Below, piece after piece: positions 36,449 to 44,239 of a stretch of DNA of 57,038 nt. Where the stretch lies: the NCBI GenBank assembly GCA_905215505.1, contig CAJMPU010000017.1, forward strand, positions 1-57,038, read 5' to 3'. Position 1 is the first letter of the stretch. Each line of letters opens with the position of its first letter. The position numbers and the translations under genes were made by a program. Origin of the DNA: an uncultured bacterium. GTDB lineage: Bacteria; Actinomycetota; Coriobacteriia; Coriobacteriales; Coriobacteriaceae. The notes under the pieces are model-generated. The model had not been told where the DNA came from, ran no database searches, and worked only from the letters and a program-made list of their open reading frames with translations.

Positions 36449-36508
36449 TGTCTTGATCTATAACAATTAGGACCCGGTTTTGCCCTGCATCTGTTACAGA
36501 TTGAGACA
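36449..36508. repeat. Family A palindromic repeat, single unit A14
   Basis: A 60-bp unit. Arms are TGTCTTGATCTATAACA and TGTTACAGATTGAGACA; the core contains GGACCCGGTTTTGCC. It is the only isolated copy in the window. It lies 178 bases upstream of the FHA gene start and is the outer boundary of the kinase/FHA block. Downstream (36509-36778) is the leader of the helicase gene, with a possible -10 TATACT at 36574. Confidence 0.9.
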
Positions 36509-36778
36509 ATCGGCCAGGCCCACCTCGTCCGCCTTGTCATCTGTGGTTTACGTGGGGGCATGCGAAGCACGGGTATACTAACCGGCGGCGAATCTGCTCC
36601 ATCGCTTAGAGCTGCTGCGTCTGGACGGCGCGTGATAGGGCTGCCAAAGCGATCGCCAGCGTGCTGAGCAACGTCCTCTCTGTGCGCACCCGTTTTTGTA
36701 TGTATTAGCGCACTACCAAGCACGCCAGCGCGGCCGCATGCCGTGCCCATAGCGCGTGCAGATAAGGAACAACAACAT

Positions 36779-39028
36779 ATGCGTAATTCTGTATCCGACG
36801 TCACCGACGCCGAGATTCTGGACGAGACCCGCGAGGCCATGACCCAGGCCGCCTTCGATGCCGCCGACGAGGCAAATGCTGCCCAGGCCGTCGAGTCCGC
36901 TACCGAGAGCCTGCCCGCCTTTGACGAGCTGGGGCTTTCGGACGAGATGCTTCGTGCTATTGAGAACCTGGGCTACACGGCGCCCACGCCCGTTCAGGCC
37001 GGCTCCATCCCCATGGTGCTCGAGGGCCGCGACCTGCTTGCCGCCGCTCAGACCGGCACCGGCAAGACGGCCGCCTTCTTGCTGCCGACCATGAACAATC
37101 TGGAGCACATCGCTCCGCCCAAGCCCGTGCGTGAGCGCGGCGGCCGCAACCGTCGTCGCGGCGCCAAGAAGCCCGAGGGCAACGGCCGCGGCCCCGTGAT
37201 GCTCGTCATCACCCCTACGCGCGAGCTTGCCCAGCAAATCGACGAGGTCGCGAGCAAGATCGCCGACGTCACGGGCCATGTTGCCGTGACCGTCGTGGGC
37301 GGCGTGAGCTACAAGCCGCAGACTGCTGCCCTCAAGTACGGCTGCGATATCTTGGTCGCCACGCCGGGCCGTCTGGTCGATCTGATCGAGCAGGGTGCCT
37401 GCCACCTGGACGAGGTTAAGGTCCTGGTGCTCGACGAGGCCGATCGCATGCTCGACATGGGCTTTTTGCCCGCCGTTCGCCGTATTGTGCGCGAGACGCC
37501 GGCCGAGCGCCAGACGCTGCTGTTCTCGGCGACCCTCGACGAGGAGGCCGTGGGCGAGATCACCGACCTGGTGAGCGATCCGGCCCGCGTGGAGATCGCG
37601 CCCGCCACGTCGACCGCCGACACCGTCGACCAGTTTGTGTTCCCGGTGTCCATCGAGGCCAAGAACAACCTGTTGCCCGAGTTTCTCAAGAAGGAGGGCC
37701 CGGAGCGCACCATCGTCTTTATGCGCACCAAGCATCGCGCCGACAGCTGCTGCCGTCGTCTGGAGCGTAAGGGCATCAAGGCCGCCGCGATTCACGGCAA
37801 CCGCAGCCAGGCCCAGCGCGAGCGCGCGCTTTCTGCCTTCCGCGACGGTACCGTCGACGTGTTGGTGGCAACCGACGTGCTCGCCCGCGGCATCGACATT
37901 AGCGACGTGCGCTACGTCGTGAACTTTGACGTGCCGGCCGAGCCGACCGACTACATCCACCGTATTGGCCGTACGGGCCGCGCCGGCGAGCTGGGCTGGG
38001 CCATCACGTTTGTGACCGAGCAGGACGTCGACGAGTTCTACGAGATCGAGAAGCTCATGGACAAGACCGCCGACATCTACGAGGCTGGCGACCTGCACGT
38101 GGGTCCCAACCCGCCCGCCGTTGACCCCGAGCGCGATCCTGCCGCCTTTAAGGTGAAGAAGAAGACCAAGCGCGGCAAGTCCAAGAGCAAGAAGAAGCTT
38201 GAGCAGGCGCGTCGCGACGGCAAGCGCAACGGCGACGATTACGGCGATGTTGCCGGTCGTTCCAACCGCGGTCGCAACGAGCGCCGCGGCGACGGCGAGC
38301 GTCCGAGCCGTCCCAAGCGCGGCGGCAAGACCCGCGTGCGCGAGGGCGTTCAGGCTCGCGTGGACGAGGCTGTTGAGAGCGTGGCTCGCGAGGTGGCTGC
38401 CGAGGAGCGTGCTGGTGCTGGTGCCGCTGAGCAGCCTGCGCGCGGTAACCGTGCCGAGCGCCGTGCCAAGCAGTTCCAGGGTGAGGCGCACCGCCGTCGC
38501 CGCGAGGACGAGGACCGTGGCGGCCGTCGTCGTGTCGAGCGCGAGGACGAGGGCCGCGGTTCGCGCGGTGGCAAGCGCGGCGCGGGCGACCGCCGTCGAT
38601 CCGGTCGTGATGACGAGCGCGGCGGCCGTGATGAGCGTCGCGGCGGCGAGGGTCGCGGTGAGCGAGGTGCCCGTGGCGGTGAGTCCCGTGGCGGCAAGCG
38701 CTTTGAAGAGCGCGGTAGCCGCGGCGGCGAGCGTCGCGAGGGTGCTCGCGGCAATGGCGGCCGCGGCGGCGCTGGTCGTTCTAACGAGTCGCGTGATCGT
38801 CGTGACCCGCGTGCCAGCCGCGATCGTCGCGATGACTGGCGCAACTACGACGATACCCGCGATGAGCGTCGTGGTGGCTATCGTGGCGGGCGTGGCGGCA
38901 ACCAGGCCGGCTCCCGTGGCGGCCGTGCCGGCGGTCGCGATAACCGTGGCAGCTATGGTAACAATCGTGGCGGCAATCGCGGCGGCAGCTCCCGTCGTCC
39001 CGGCGACGGCGGCGGCAAGCGCAAGTAA
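36779..39028 (+). CDS. DEAD-box RNA helicase with a long Arg/Gly-rich tail
   Basis: An ATP-dependent RNA helicase, likely for ribosome or mRNA handling in the cold (the CsdA/DeaD group). The 749-residue protein has the Q motif (FDELGLSDEMLRAIENLGYTAPTPVQ), Walker A QTGTGKT, DEAD (VLDEADRMLDMGF), SAT, and HRIGRTGRAG. After the core, from about residue 450, come a Lys-rich linker and a tail of roughly 230 residues dominated by Arg, Gly, Asp and Glu with many RGG and RGGE repeats. Such tails bind RNA and promote phase separation in other systems; here that is inference. A loose AAGGA lies 11 bases before the ATG. Upstream leader is about 190 nt. Confidence 0.93.
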   Translation: MRNSVSDVTDAEILDETREAMTQAAFDAADEANAAQAVESATESLPAFDELGLSDEMLRAIENLGYTAPTPVQAGSIPMVLEGRDLLAAAQTGTGKTAAFLLPTMNNLEHIAPPKPVRERGGRNRRRGAKKPEGNGRGPVMLVITPTRELAQQIDEVASKIADVTGHVAVTVVGGVSYKPQTAALKYGCDILVATPGRLVDLIEQGACHLDEVKVLVLDEADRMLDMGFLPAVRRIVRETPAERQTLLFSATLDEEAVGEITDLVSDPARVEIAPATSTADTVDQFVFPVSIEAKNNLLPEFLKKEGPERTIVFMRTKHRADSCCRRLERKGIKAAAIHGNRSQAQRERALSAFRDGTVDVLVATDVLARGIDISDVRYVVNFDVPAEPTDYIHRIGRTGRAGELGWAITFVTEQDVDEFYEIEKLMDKTADIYEAGDLHVGPNPPAVDPERDPAAFKVKKKTKRGKSKSKKKLEQARRDGKRNGDDYGDVAGRSNRGRNERRGDGERPSRPKRGGKTRVREGVQARVDEAVESVAREVAAEERAGAGAAEQPARGNRAERRAKQFQGEAHRRRREDEDRGGRRRVEREDEGRGSRGGKRGAGDRRRSGRDDERGGRDERRGGEGRGERGARGGESRGGKRFEERGSRGGERREGARGNGGRGGAGRSNESRDRRDPRASRDRRDDWRNYDDTRDERRGGYRGGRGGNQAGSRGGRAGGRDNRGSYGNNRGGNRGGSSRRPGDGGGKRK

Positions 39029-39061
39029 CATATGCATCGCGCTCTAAGTCGAGGCGACCAG

Positions 39062-39097
39062 AGGGCTCCGGGCATGTTTTTGCTCGGAGCCCTTTTT
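39062..39097 (+). terminator. Terminator after the helicase
   Basis: AGGGCTCCG (39062-39070) pairs with CGGAGCCCT (39085-39093), followed by TTTTT. Confidence 0.85.
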
Positions 39098-39240
39098 GGT
39101 GCAAGGGGGGACAGGTTCATATGCACCAACGTCTTGAAGTTGCGGTGGAATACGGACTGTTTTGGCCTTTTGAGCGGCTTTTCAGTCCCTATTTCACCGC
39201 AACTCATGATTGGTGCAAGGTAACCTGTCCCCAATGCACC
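39098..39240. repeat. Family C palindrome (C3) with a family B palindrome (B2) nested in its loop
   Basis: Outer arms 39098-39129 (GGTGCA...GGGGACAGGTTCAT...TGCACCAA) and 39210-39240 (TTGGTGCAAGG...AACCTGTCCCC...TGCACC) belong to family C. The loop holds a complete family B unit (39138-39204) with 22-bp arms AGTTGCGGTGGAATACGGAC... and ...CACCGCAACT and a 23-nt loop, two mismatches. The order indicates that one element was inserted into another, or that both form part of one larger composite. Confidence 0.9.
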
Positions 39241-39267
39241 AAACAAGGAACGTCCCTAAGTGCCGCC

Positions 39268-39297
39268 TAAATACCGTTTATCGAAGAATAAATACCG
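39268..39297. promoter_or_regulatory. Direct repeats upstream of the PTS operon
   Basis: TAAATACCG occurs twice (39268-39276 and 39289-39297), starts 21 bp apart, two helical turns. They may be binding sites for an activator of the PTS operon. Possible -10 boxes CATAAT (39307) and TACAAT (39337) follow. Confidence 0.4.
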
Positions 39298-39367
39298 CTC
39301 ACCGGTCATAATGACTATTCTGGCTTTGCTGTTGCCTACAATAACCCCCGTAAAAAGAAATGCGGAA

Positions 39368-39454
39368 GGTTACCGAGTCCCTCGGACGTGGGCCTAACCA
39401 AAGTCTTTGAACGGGTGTGTCTCTATGGATGCATTCGCTTGATTTTGGTTGGGC
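39368..39454 (+). promoter_or_regulatory. Leader with two competing hairpins before the PTS operon
   Basis: Hairpin 1 has nested GGTTA/TAACC and CCGAG/CTCGG stems (39368-39399), like the RNA target of BglG-type antiterminators in layout. Hairpin 2 pairs GCCTAACCAAAG (39392-39403) with TTTTGGTTGGGC (39443-39454) and cannot form together with hairpin 1. No T-tract follows hairpin 2, so control could be at translation. The operon encodes its own antiterminator, which supports this reading. Confidence 0.4.
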
Positions 39455-39479
39455 TATATTTATGAAGGGACATGCCACC

Positions 39480-39992
39480 ATGGGTTTCTTTTCTCGCCTG
39501 ATGGGCGGTTCGGATGAGCAGAAGACTGCAACCTCCGAGTTCGAAATCCTCGCTCCCGTTTCCGGCGAGCTTGTTCATCTAGAAAATACCAATGACCCCG
39601 CTTTTAGCAGCCGTGCCGTGGGCGATGGCATTGCTGTGGTTCCCCAAGAGGGAACGGTGTGCGCTCCTGTTTCCGGCACCGTCGCGGCGTTGTTTCCGAC
39701 TGAGCACGCGCTGGGCATCATGTCCGACGACAGCTCTGCTCAGGTGATGCTGCATATCGGAATCGACACTGTTAAACTTGAGGGCAAGGGCTTCCATGCG
39801 CTTGTTGCTCAGGGTGACCATGTCGATGCGGGCCAGCCCCTCGTCGAGGTCGATTTCGACGCGGTTCGCGCCGCTGGCTTCGACCCCACGGTCTTCGTTA
39901 TCGTGTGCGAGCGTTCGGAGAACTCGACTCTTCGTGAGCATGCTTCCGGCCCTGTTGCTGTTAAAGAGCCTGTCGTCTGGCTTTCCGAGTAA
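39480..39992 (+). CDS. PTS sugar transporter, EIIA component (glucose/Crr type)
   Basis: A 170-residue phosphocarrier that takes phosphate from HPr and passes it to the EIIB domain of the partner permease. The phosphorylated histidine is in VMLHIGIDTVKLEGKGF, and the second active-site histidine is in FPTEHALGI. Conserved framing motifs are EILAPVSGELVHL near the start and VEVDFDAV near the end. A stand-alone EIIA of this type is unusual next to a permease lacking it, and the two are therefore probably partners. The ATG used follows GAAGGGA by 11 bases; an in-frame ATG 18 bases upstream is a possible alternative. Confidence 0.92.
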   Translation: MGFFSRLMGGSDEQKTATSEFEILAPVSGELVHLENTNDPAFSSRAVGDGIAVVPQEGTVCAPVSGTVAALFPTEHALGIMSDDSSAQVMLHIGIDTVKLEGKGFHALVAQGDHVDAGQPLVEVDFDAVRAAGFDPTVFVIVCERSENSTLREHASGPVAVKEPVVWLSE

Positions 39993-40010
39993 ATTCTTGT
40001 GGTGGGTACC

Positions 40011-40865
40011 GTGGTTATCAAGCGAGTTTTCAACAATAACGTCGCAATGGTCACTTCGGACGATGGCTCCGAGCTCATCGTCATCGGTCGAGGCCTCTGC
40101 TTTGGCCGCCATGCCGGCGACGCTATCGATGAGGCATCGGTCGAAAAGACCTATGCGCTGCAGGAGGGCACTTCTCAGGATTCGCGCACGATTGACCGCT
40201 TGGCACATCTTTTGGAGTCCATCCCCACCGTCAACCTCGTGATTGCCGAGGACATTGTTCAGATGCTCCGTCGAGAGCTCAATGTTGATATCAACGACAA
40301 GATTCTCATCGCTCTCGCAGACCATATCAGCCTCGCCCTCGAGCGCGAGCGCAAGGGCGTTCCCTGTGAGAATCCGTTGCTGCTCGAGATCCAGCAGTTC
40401 TATCGCAAGGAGTATGCGCTTGCGGGCCGTGCGCTGCAGATTATCAAGGAGTATATGGGCATCCAGATGAGCGAAGAAGAGCAGGGTTTTATTATGCTGC
40501 ATATCGTCAACGCCACCATGCCGCAACGCTCCGACCGCCTCATCATCTCGGTCCAGCTTGTTCGCGACGTGCTCGCGATTGTTTCCGAGCGCTATGCTAC
40601 GACCCTCGATGACACCTCGCTGCCTTACGAACGCTTTGTTCGTCACCTGCAGTTTTTCGCACAGCGAGCGCTCGATCCTGCGGCTGGGCAAATCAATGGC
40701 GACGCGCTGTTCCGAATCGATGAAACGGCGTATCCGTGCGCATTCTCGTGCGCGGACGCCATAGCCGCTCACTTGTCGTCTACCTATAACGTTGTCGTTA
40801 CCGATGCCGAGAAGAGTTATCTCGCATATCACATTGTTAACCTGCTTGGAGAACCTGGTCTCTAG
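40011..40865 (+). CDS. BglG/LicT-family transcription antiterminator
   Basis: An RNA-binding regulator that prevents early termination of a sugar operon when the sugar is present. The first 55 residues form the CAT RNA-binding domain (VIKRVFNNNVAMV, then GRGLCFGRHAGDAID). Two PRD domains follow, with the histidines that the PTS phosphorylates: LAHLLES and ADHISLA in PRD1, FIMLHIVNA, RHLQFF and AYHIVNLL in PRD2. About 284 residues. The start is uncertain: GTG at 40011 puts the product start where the family starts; GTG at 39999 is the alternative. It lies 18 bases after EIIA and probably acts on its own operon. Confidence 0.9.
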   Translation: MVIKRVFNNNVAMVTSDDGSELIVIGRGLCFGRHAGDAIDEASVEKTYALQEGTSQDSRTIDRLAHLLESIPTVNLVIAEDIVQMLRRELNVDINDKILIALADHISLALERERKGVPCENPLLLEIQQFYRKEYALAGRALQIIKEYMGIQMSEEEQGFIMLHIVNATMPQRSDRLIISVQLVRDVLAIVSERYATTLDDTSLPYERFVRHLQFFAQRALDPAAGQINGDALFRIDETAYPCAFSCADAIAAHLSSTYNVVVTDAEKSYLAYHIVNLLGEPGL

Positions 40866-40964
40866 GCATAACGTGCCCACACATCGATTGATATAAGGCA
40901 AGGCTCACGGTCTTGTCCAGGGCACATCTGTCTTAATTTGCGGAAAAGGAAGGGGAGTACCGCT

Positions 40965-42581
40965 ATGACCGCAAAAAAGAAGTTCAATTTCAAAGCGCCG
41001 TTGGAGGTGTTCGCGAAGTCAATCGTCCAGCCGATGATGTATCTCTCGGTTGCCGGCATTCTGCTCATCGTGGGCATCATTCTGACCAACAAGACCATCT
41101 GCGCCATGGTCCCTGTGCTGGGCTTCGGTCCGTTCCAGCTCGTGGGCGCCGTTGTCTATCAGTCGCTGATGTTTATCATCAACAACCTCTCGATTCTGTT
41201 CTGCGTGGGCATCGCCGGCGCCATGGCAAAGAAGAACAAGGGCCATGCTTCGCTGATCGCCCTGATGTCGTTCTTCCTGTTCCTGCAGGCTAACAACATC
41301 GTGCTCAACGCCACCGGCTCTCTTGCCGAGGCGAGCGGCATGCTCGGCCTTACCGGAACTGGCCAGAGCACCGTTATGGGCATCCAGGTGCTCGATACCG
41401 GCGTGTTTGGCGGCATCATTCTTGGTTGCATCACCGGTGCCGTATTCAACAAGTACTCGAACAAGCAGTTCCCCATTGCTCTTTCGATGTTCTCGGGCGT
41501 TCGCTTCCCGTTCCTGATCATGATCATCATCTCCTGGATCATGGGCGCTGGCTTCTGCATCGTTTGGCCTCCGGTTCAGGGCGCCATCTCCTCCGTTGCC
41601 GGCATCATTAAGGAGTCGGGCAACATCGGTCTGTTTATCTACGGCATGCTCAACAAGCTGCTCGTTCCCACCGGTCTGCACCACCTCATCTACACCCCGT
41701 TCCAGTTCTCCGATGTGGGTGGTACCCTGACGCTGGGTGATCAGGTTATCGCCGGCGCCTATCCCATCCGTGTTGCCGAGATGGCAATGACGGGCCAGCC
41801 CTTCTCCGATAGCACCTACTTCAACAGCTACACCTTCAACAACCTGTGGCCCTACATCGGTATCGGTCTCGCCTTTATCTTCACCGCTTACAAGGGGAAC
41901 AAGGATAAGACCAAGGCCGTTATCATCCCGCTGATCATCACCGCCGTGCTCTCCTGCGTCACCGAGCCCATGGACTTCCTCTTTGTCTTTGCCGCTCCCG
42001 TGCTCTTTGTCGTTCACTCGGTTCTTTCTGGCATCTTCCTGGTTCTGCTCAAGGTCCTCTCCGTGCCCGCTTCGACTGCAGGCGGCATCATCAACATCGT
42101 GGTTTCCAACCTGGTCCTGGGTGTCGACAAGACCAACTGGCCGGTTATGCTGGTGCTTGGAGTCGTCAACGCCGCTCTGTACTTCTTCCTCTTCACCTTC
42201 CTTATTAAGAAGCTCAACCTCCACACGCCTGGTCGCGAGGAGGAGTCCGAGCTCGCCGAGTCCGTTGCCGAGGGCGAGGCCGCCGCATCTGTTGCGGTGA
42301 AGCAGGGCGCTGTTGCCGCTGCTCCCGCAGAGGGCGTCGATGCAGGTATTGCCGACCTGGTTGCAGGTCTTGGTGGCAAGGACAACATCGAGGAGCTCGA
42401 GAACTGCTTTACGCGTCTCCGTGTGAACGTTAAGAACCCGGACCTCATCGATGAGAACCTCATCAACCACGTGCCCAACAGCGGCATCAACCGCAACGGC
42501 AACAATATCCAGATCATCTTTGGCATGAAGGTCGCCGAGATGCGCGACAAGGTCGAAAACGCAATTGAGAAGGAGCAGTAA
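40965..42581 (+). CDS. PTS alpha-glucoside permease, EIICB component
   Basis: A 538-residue fused membrane (EIIC) and EIIB protein that imports a sugar and phosphorylates it. EIIC has about ten membrane helices and the glucose-family sugar-binding stretch (LVPTGLHHLIYTPFQFS, then VTEPMDFLFVFAAPVLFVVHS). After an Ala/Glu-rich linker near residues 425-460, the EIIB domain carries the phosphorylated cysteine in EELENCFTRLRV. No EIIA domain is attached; the separate EIIA gene lies upstream in the operon. The partner 6-phospho-alpha-glucosidase points to maltose or another alpha-glucoside. AAGGAAGGGGAG precedes the ATG. Confidence 0.92.
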   Translation: MTAKKKFNFKAPLEVFAKSIVQPMMYLSVAGILLIVGIILTNKTICAMVPVLGFGPFQLVGAVVYQSLMFIINNLSILFCVGIAGAMAKKNKGHASLIALMSFFLFLQANNIVLNATGSLAEASGMLGLTGTGQSTVMGIQVLDTGVFGGIILGCITGAVFNKYSNKQFPIALSMFSGVRFPFLIMIIISWIMGAGFCIVWPPVQGAISSVAGIIKESGNIGLFIYGMLNKLLVPTGLHHLIYTPFQFSDVGGTLTLGDQVIAGAYPIRVAEMAMTGQPFSDSTYFNSYTFNNLWPYIGIGLAFIFTAYKGNKDKTKAVIIPLIITAVLSCVTEPMDFLFVFAAPVLFVVHSVLSGIFLVLLKVLSVPASTAGGIINIVVSNLVLGVDKTNWPVMLVLGVVNAALYFFLFTFLIKKLNLHTPGREEESELAESVAEGEAAASVAVKQGAVAAAPAEGVDAGIADLVAGLGGKDNIEELENCFTRLRVNVKNPDLIDENLINHVPNSGINRNGNNIQIIFGMKVAEMRDKVENAIEKEQ

Positions 42582-42584
42582 ACA

Positions 42585-43967
42585 ATGATCATTACTCTGT
42601 GTGGTGGCGGATCCACCTTTACCCCCGGCATCGTCAAGTCCATCGCCCTGCGCAAGGACGAGCTCGATGTTGACGAGATTCGTCTGTACGACATCAACGA
42701 GGAGCGCCAGCGCAAGATCGGCGTGCTCGTGGACTGGATTTTGCACGAGGACCTCGGCCTGGATATCAAGCTTACGGTGACCACCGACAAAAAGACGGCT
42801 TTTACCGACGCGAGCTTCGTGTTTGCCCAGATGCGCGTGGGCGGCTACGCCATGCGCGAGCAGGACGAGAAGATTCCGCTGCGTCACGGCTGCGTGGGTC
42901 AGGAGACTTGCGGTTGCGGCGGCCTTGCCTACGGCATGCGCACCATCTTCCCCATGGTCGAGCTGATCGATGACGTTGAGAAGTACGCCAAGAAGGACTA
43001 CTGGATTCTCAACTACTCCAACCCTGCTGCCATCGTCTCCGAGGGCTGCCGTGTGCTGCGTCCCAACGCTCGCATCATCAACATCTGCGACATGCCGATC
43101 GCGATCATCGACGTGGTTTGCGCCGCGCTCGATATCGACAAGAAGGATGTCGAGTACGATTACTTTGGCCTCAACCACTTTGGTTGGTTCACCTCGATCC
43201 GCCACAAGGGCGAGGAGGTCCTGCCGCAGCTGCGCGAGTACATCAAGGAGCACCAGATCCTGCTGCCCGACTCCTACCTCAAGGGCATGGGCTCGCTCAT
43301 GGCAAAGAAGCCCGAGGAGACCGCCGACGAGCATCCCGAGCAGAACCGTCACACCAAGGGCAGCTGGTACTACGTCTGGAAGGGCGAGTACGAGATCATG
43401 GAGTGCTTCCCGGAGTACCTGCCCAACACGTATCTGAACTACTACCTGCAGCAGAAGGAGTTCGTCGAGCATTCCAACCCCGAGCGCACCCGCGCTAACG
43501 AGGTCGAGGAGACGCGCGAGAAGAACCTCTTTGATGGCATCGACCACTACGAGAAGACGGGCGAGATCGACGAGAGCACGTTCTATGCGGGCAGCCACGG
43601 CGACTGGATTGCCGATCTGGCTATCGCTCTGAAGAACGATACCAAGCAGCGCTTCCTGGTCATTTGCGAGAACAAGGGCGCTATCCCCAACATGCCCTAT
43701 GACGCCATGGTCGAGCTGCCTGCCTACATTGGCAAGAACGGCCCCGAGGTCATCAGCCGCGACAACATTCCTCTGTTCCAGCAGGGCCTCATGATGCAGC
43801 AGCTGAACTCCGAGAAGCTTGTGGTCGAGGCCACGATCGAGGGTTCGTACGAGAAGGCACTCAAGGCCTTTACGCTCAACAAGACCGTGCCGTCGATGAA
43901 GGTCGCCAAGGAGGTTCTCGACGACATGATCGAGGCCAACAAGGGTTACTGGCCTGAGCTTAGCTAA
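42585..43967 (+). CDS. 6-phospho-alpha-glucosidase (GH4 family)
   Basis: A 460-residue NAD- and metal-dependent enzyme that splits the phosphorylated disaccharide delivered by the PTS permease. GH4 marks are a nucleotide-binding start (TLCGGGSTFTPG), a conserved GxGGxxxGxRT region (CGGLAYGMRTIF), NYSNPAA, and the catalytic-site CDMP (Cys168 to Pro171). In this family CDMP goes with alpha-glucosidases such as GlvA and MalH, while cellobiases carry CN-V-P and melibiases CHSV. LNHFGWF carries a metal-binding histidine. The gene starts three bases after the EIICB stop. The most likely substrate is maltose-6'-phosphate or a similar alpha-linked sugar. Confidence 0.92.
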   Translation: MIITLCGGGSTFTPGIVKSIALRKDELDVDEIRLYDINEERQRKIGVLVDWILHEDLGLDIKLTVTTDKKTAFTDASFVFAQMRVGGYAMREQDEKIPLRHGCVGQETCGCGGLAYGMRTIFPMVELIDDVEKYAKKDYWILNYSNPAAIVSEGCRVLRPNARIINICDMPIAIIDVVCAALDIDKKDVEYDYFGLNHFGWFTSIRHKGEEVLPQLREYIKEHQILLPDSYLKGMGSLMAKKPEETADEHPEQNRHTKGSWYYVWKGEYEIMECFPEYLPNTYLNYYLQQKEFVEHSNPERTRANEVEETREKNLFDGIDHYEKTGEIDESTFYAGSHGDWIADLAIALKNDTKQRFLVICENKGAIPNMPYDAMVELPAYIGKNGPEVISRDNIPLFQQGLMMQQLNSEKLVVEATIEGSYEKALKAFTLNKTVPSMKVAKEVLDDMIEANKGYWPELS

Positions 43968-44016
43968 AGACAGAAGGTCGCTGGCACAAAAGAGCCGCTG
44001 ACCGTAAAACTTGACC

Positions 44017-44058
44017 AATGCCCCGTCCACGTGATTGCGTGGACGGGGCATTGTCATT
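44017..44058 (+). terminator. Hairpin after the PTS operon
   Basis: AATGCCCCGTCCAC (44017-44030) pairs perfectly with GTGGACGGGGCATT (44039-44052) around an 8-nt loop. Only a short T-containing tract follows. Likely the operon terminator. Confidence 0.7.
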
Positions 44059-44154
44059 TGGTAACGCGTTTTATCAAATATGGCATTTATCTGCGGTAAT
44101 GTTCTATTTCACCGCTGAGGGTGACATTTCATGCCGCCTGCCGAACTGCGTTGA

Positions 44155-44175
44155 GACCTAACAACTTTTTAGGTC
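44155..44175. promoter_or_regulatory. Small palindrome upstream of the hydrogenase cluster
   Basis: GACCTAA and TTAGGTC with a 7-nt spacer, 64 bases before the flavoprotein gene. It could be an operator for the cluster. Confidence 0.35.
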
Positions 44176-44239
44176 AGTGTTGTGCGTGTAGCAATTTCGC
44201 CCGGCCTCGCCTCCGGGCTGCCATGTGAGAGGGGATCTT

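Noticed and set aside
39241..39260. A remnant of family D (AAGGAACGTCCCTAAG)
   Set aside because: The match to AAGAACGTCCCCAA is partial with no palindrome partner, too little to call.
42585..43967. The GH4 enzyme as a 6-phospho-beta-glucosidase (cellobiose or arbutin pathway)
   Set aside because: The site motif is CDMP, which in this family goes with alpha-glucosidases; the beta enzymes carry a different motif at this place. The EIIC also belongs to the glucose/maltose type.
44101..44120. A remnant of family B upstream of the hydrogenase cluster (CTATTTCACCGC)
   Set aside because: Only about 12 bases match one arm and no second arm is present, so it could be chance.
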